In this document: positions 61,389 through 64,000 of the stretch, piece after piece
Position numbering within the stretch: the first letter of the stretch is position 1
Layout of the letters: every line of letters begins with the position of its first letter
Source of the DNA: Epichloe hybrida
Taxonomy: Eukaryota > Ascomycota > Sordariomycetes > Hypocreales > Clavicipitaceae
Direction: 5' to 3'
NCBI GenBank assembly: GCA_019022495.1
Contig: JAFEKR010000029.1
Coordinates: 496,001-560,000, forward strand
DNA: 64,000 nucleotides
Made by a program: the position numbers and the translations under genes
The notes under the pieces: generated by a model
Told to the model about the DNA's origin: nothing
Database searches by the model: none
Seen by the model: only the letters and a program-made list of their open reading frames with translations

Positions 61389-62788
61389 AGTCTTCGACAG
61401 CGCGGCGGAGATTCTGTCGGATTCTCGAGCCGGGGGACGGTCTAGGGCGAGGGTTTGACGGGGGGAGCGTGAGGCATCGGGCTGATGAAAGGTTCACGCT
61501 GATGGGTCTCGACGAGGTACCCGTCCGTCATCCTTCCCCCGGTAGCGTCACATGACCACGTGACTGGGTTCAGCGGCCGACGACATATATATCTTTGGTG
61601 TACGAGTGGAGCACAAATTTTCCTTCTTTGATTCTTGTCTTTACCAACTGACCACATCGCTCGGTACCATAAAATTCGCCAGTTTTGCTTGACTTTTGCT
61701 CAAACTCCCGACGCTGCTGACGATACTCGAGCCATGGTCTAGAGAAAAATAACCTTGCCTAAAACCATCATCACGAGGGCCCCTTGCGCGGCTGCCATGA
61801 TGCGATGATGACCTGATGCAAGTGACATCTTTTTATCATATTTTCTTCGGCCTGGCTATTACTATAGCTTGTTGTAAAATACGTGTTGATCCGACATGCG
61901 GCCATTCGCGAACATGATGTACGATGGAACTATATCTGGCACATTGCTCGCAACAAAATGCCTACCCATATTTAATGTAGGTTTTTGCCATGGCAGCGGC
62001 CTTACCAACCTCATCGGTGGCCCCTAATCTCAATTCGCACACACATTTCCACTGAGTTGATGATGAATCAATTATATCTCTGGTAACCCTACTGGCCATA
62101 GCTGTAGTCGGTGACGTCGCCACGCGCAACGGATAACCAACCGCGTGGCCGCAGGAGGATAAGCCATTTTCTGAAACTTGAGCCGCAATTCAGATACATT
62201 GTGCAATTGAAAGCAGAAAGCGGGACTAATTCGCATTTTGTTCCGTTTAGGTCTCACTTGAAGCAAACGTAGCTTACTGCGCCCATGTATCCCGATGACG
62301 AGATTCACCATGGCATGTCAAGGTGTGTGTGATCATGTTTGCGAGTCAGTAGTGATGCATCTTTTTCTACTCCCATGGTTTCTGCAATGTGGCAGCCCAA
62401 ACGACGCAAATTCCGTGCCCGATCATGCGTGACGCAGAATAGAATGCGTGTATGAAAAAAAAAACAGTGCTAAATCTTCACGTCGTGTTGCTTCGTACAG
62501 GAGAGCCATACATGTGACGCTGTAGTTTACTTTGTGTGGTCTCGGCTGATATCGCATCCTGGGCATCTTCGAGGACACGGATGATACTTTCAGACAGGTG
62601 GCATAAACTGAGCGCGGGTGAGTGTGCTCAATCAAAATGGCAATGGGCAACGATGCCGTTTCGGCAGCTGCCAAGAGCATCTTGCCGAGGATTCGACACG
62701 GCGAGTTGCCACTTTGCTCATCGTCCAGCGGCACTGCATCCGTGGACCGTGGTCATTGAATCGCGAGACGCTGTTTCTCCAATCTTTT
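61389..62788. other. Intergenic region between Med19 and the Rieske gene
   Basis: No recognisable gene. The Med19-proximal part (61,389-61,600) is its likely promoter and includes a CACGTG palindrome (61,557-61,562). ORFs at 62,072-62,311 and 62,423-62,734 (minus) have no domain signal and may be 3' UTR of the Rieske gene. Confidence 0.5.
61549..61564. promoter_or_regulatory. E-box-like palindrome upstream of Med19
   Basis: CACATGACCACGTGAC contains CACGTG (61,557-61,562) with CATG next to it; the wider GTCAC...GTGAC is an imperfect palindrome. It lies about 170 bp upstream of the Med19 start. It resembles bHLH (Cbf1/USF-like) sites, but a 6-mer like this is expected by chance about three times in 13 kb. 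Confidence 0.3.
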
Positions 62789-63496
62789 TCAGCCCATTCT
62801 CTGCTTGCGTCGAATCCAAACGGTTCGTTCCTCGGCGCCGCCATCGCTTTCCAAGGGGTCAATAATCTTGGCTCCGGCCTCGTCACGTAGCTGCACTTCC
62901 CACACGGGCAGTTTGTAGCGACCAGTATCAGACAGGCCCGTAAAGAGGTCGAAAGACCAGCCGTGCTTCGGACACGTCAAGCCCGCGCTCAACCTGACAC
63001 CAAAGTCCTCAATGTCAAAGGGCATCCCGTTTGACAGCGGGTACGCGGAATGGGGACACCGCTGCAAATCCACACAGAGTTAAATTTCGTGTCAATCTAC
63101 GGGAAACTCATGTTCGAGTTACAACATTTTTCTGGAGGGCGGTTCTGCCAGGATCGAGGAATCGAGACTCACATGATCGACGGCGTGGAATCTGCCTCTG
63201 TACTGGAAGACCACGACCTGGTCCAGCAACGTGTCTCCCGTCATGGACGACTCTAGACTGTCCGTCGACAGAATCATCTCTTTTGCCTGTGACGCATTTT
63301 GCTTGGGAACGTGGAAGACCTTGCAACCAGGCTGCATATGGGTATGGGCCTTGCACAACCGGGCTTCTACGAGATTGCCCGTGTCCTCACCGAGGTCTGG
63401 GAAGGTCGAGGCTGGTCCTGCGGAGACCCAGCCCGTGTCTGGGCGGGATTTGAAGAAGTAGTTCATGGTGGGCTGGCTGGGGAGAAAGATGGTCAC
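62789..63496 (-). CDS. Small Rieske [2Fe-2S] domain protein
   Basis: Two exons, 63,496-63,173 and 63,061-62,789 (198 aa). The 111-nt intron (GTGAGT...TTTGCAG) lies just before the first iron-binding motif. Ligands are visible: CPH (Cys110, His112) and CPKH (Cys138, His141), separated by 25 residues, within RCPHSAYPLSNGMPFDIEDF and GLTCPKHGWSFDLFTG. The domain resembles the small Rieske ferredoxin/nitrite-reductase small-subunit class, so an electron-transfer role is likely, but the partner is unknown. No transmembrane segment or second catalytic domain is present, and it probably acts in the cytosol. An in-frame Met at residue 11 (MNYFFKSRPD) is an equally good start. It ends RRKQRMG. Confidence 0.85.
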
Positions 63497-64000
63497 CGCA
63501 GACTCGACTTTGATTCATTGAAAGTCTGTCACACGTCAGTCATGGTGGTTTTTAAAAAGAAAAAAAAAAAAGAAACCCCTGCCACGAAATCAATTCGCAT
63601 CACGTGCCACGCTCGTGTAAAATTTCAATCACCATGTTGTTTCCAGTACCTCCAAGTCTCAACACCGCAGTCATGAAAAGCCCAAGTCCGTAACTCCGGA
63701 CGGCCACTGCCACGATTTCTAATAATTACACCAAACATGCTCACACGAATCATGCTGACTCCGGTGGCACCGTATGAGCCGTCCATGATGCGTTTGATTC
63801 GCGAGAACGGTAGCCGTCTTGGTCGGGTATAGTAAATCTTGGCTCTAACAAAGTTCGTCTCGCATCCGGGGTGGAACCTTGAATCCTAATTAATTAGGTA
63901 GGTAGTGAAAAATCACTGTATACTACATGAGAATATGCTAAAGACCACGGTGTATTAGTGCGGATTCACACTTCCAGTCCATCAGTCGGTCAGTCAGTGA
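63497..64000. other. Upstream region of the Rieske gene to window end
   Basis: No gene recognised. Contains an A-rich run (63,553-63,572), CACGTG at 63,601-63,606 about 105 bp before the Rieske start, and AATTAATTAGGTAGGTAG near 63,890. Presumed promoter. Confidence 0.5.

Noticed and set aside
55643..63606. Shared CACGTG upstream of three genes (55,643; 61,557; 63,601) as a common regulon
   Set aside because: Three occurrences in about 13 kb is what chance predicts for a hexamer.

Overview
The window is fungal, almost certainly from a filamentous ascomycete (Pezizomycotina). It has two parts with a sharp boundary near 50.85 kb. Positions 1 to about 50,850 are a very AT-rich block of nested transposable elements. 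They are mutated in the way repeat-induced point mutation (RIP) predicts: CA is depleted, TA enriched, and coding frames are broken by CAA-to-TAA and TGG-to-TAG changes. Positions about 50,850 to 64,000 have normal base composition and carry four intron-containing host genes. The order cannot be fixed from sequence alone; a Sordariomycete is a guess from general gene style.

Transposon block, left to right. A hAT transposase gene (minus strand, 75-2312, running off the left edge) keeps six recognisable short introns. A 20-bp minisatellite (about 2465-4531) with a duplicated higher-order unit is interrupted by a short, unmutated SINE-like element (2786-3343). A 99-bp tandem repeat (4535-4769, resuming at 25,033) is split by Ty1/copia element A (4770-25,032; 308-bp LTRs, TSD TAAAT). 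Element A was itself invaded by a Tad-like LINE (C, 7403-16,059, minus strand, 15-bp TSD) and by non-autonomous hAT-like elements with 8-bp TSDs. Part of A (19,036-22,227) is inverted between two oppositely oriented hAT-like elements, and their TSDs are exchanged. A second LINE copy (D, 25,540-32,028, plus strand) follows, with another hAT-like element (32,319-33,864) in its tail. After an ill-defined AT-rich stretch come a copia-like gag/protease fragment (about 36.3-37.5 kb) and a third copia element (about 37.65 kb onward). The latter is split near its 3' end by a compact full-length copy of the A family (element B, 42,918-49,721, TSD ATAAG).

Gene-rich part. 52,641-54,430 (+) encodes a single-pass membrane protein with a Ser/Thr-rich ectodomain. 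56,292-59,410 (+) encodes a Zn2Cys6 transcription factor with five exons. 60,177-61,388 (-) encodes Mediator subunit 19 (Rox3 family). 62,789-63,496 (-) encodes a small Rieske [2Fe-2S] protein. The transcription factor and Med19 are convergent. There is no sign that these genes form a pathway cluster.

The most unusual content is the family of non-autonomous hAT-like elements. They share CAGAGC termini and 8-bp TSDs, but each subgroup carries a different subterminal pentamer satellite (TAATG, TATTG or TAGTG). The TSD-documented inversion they caused is the second notable feature.
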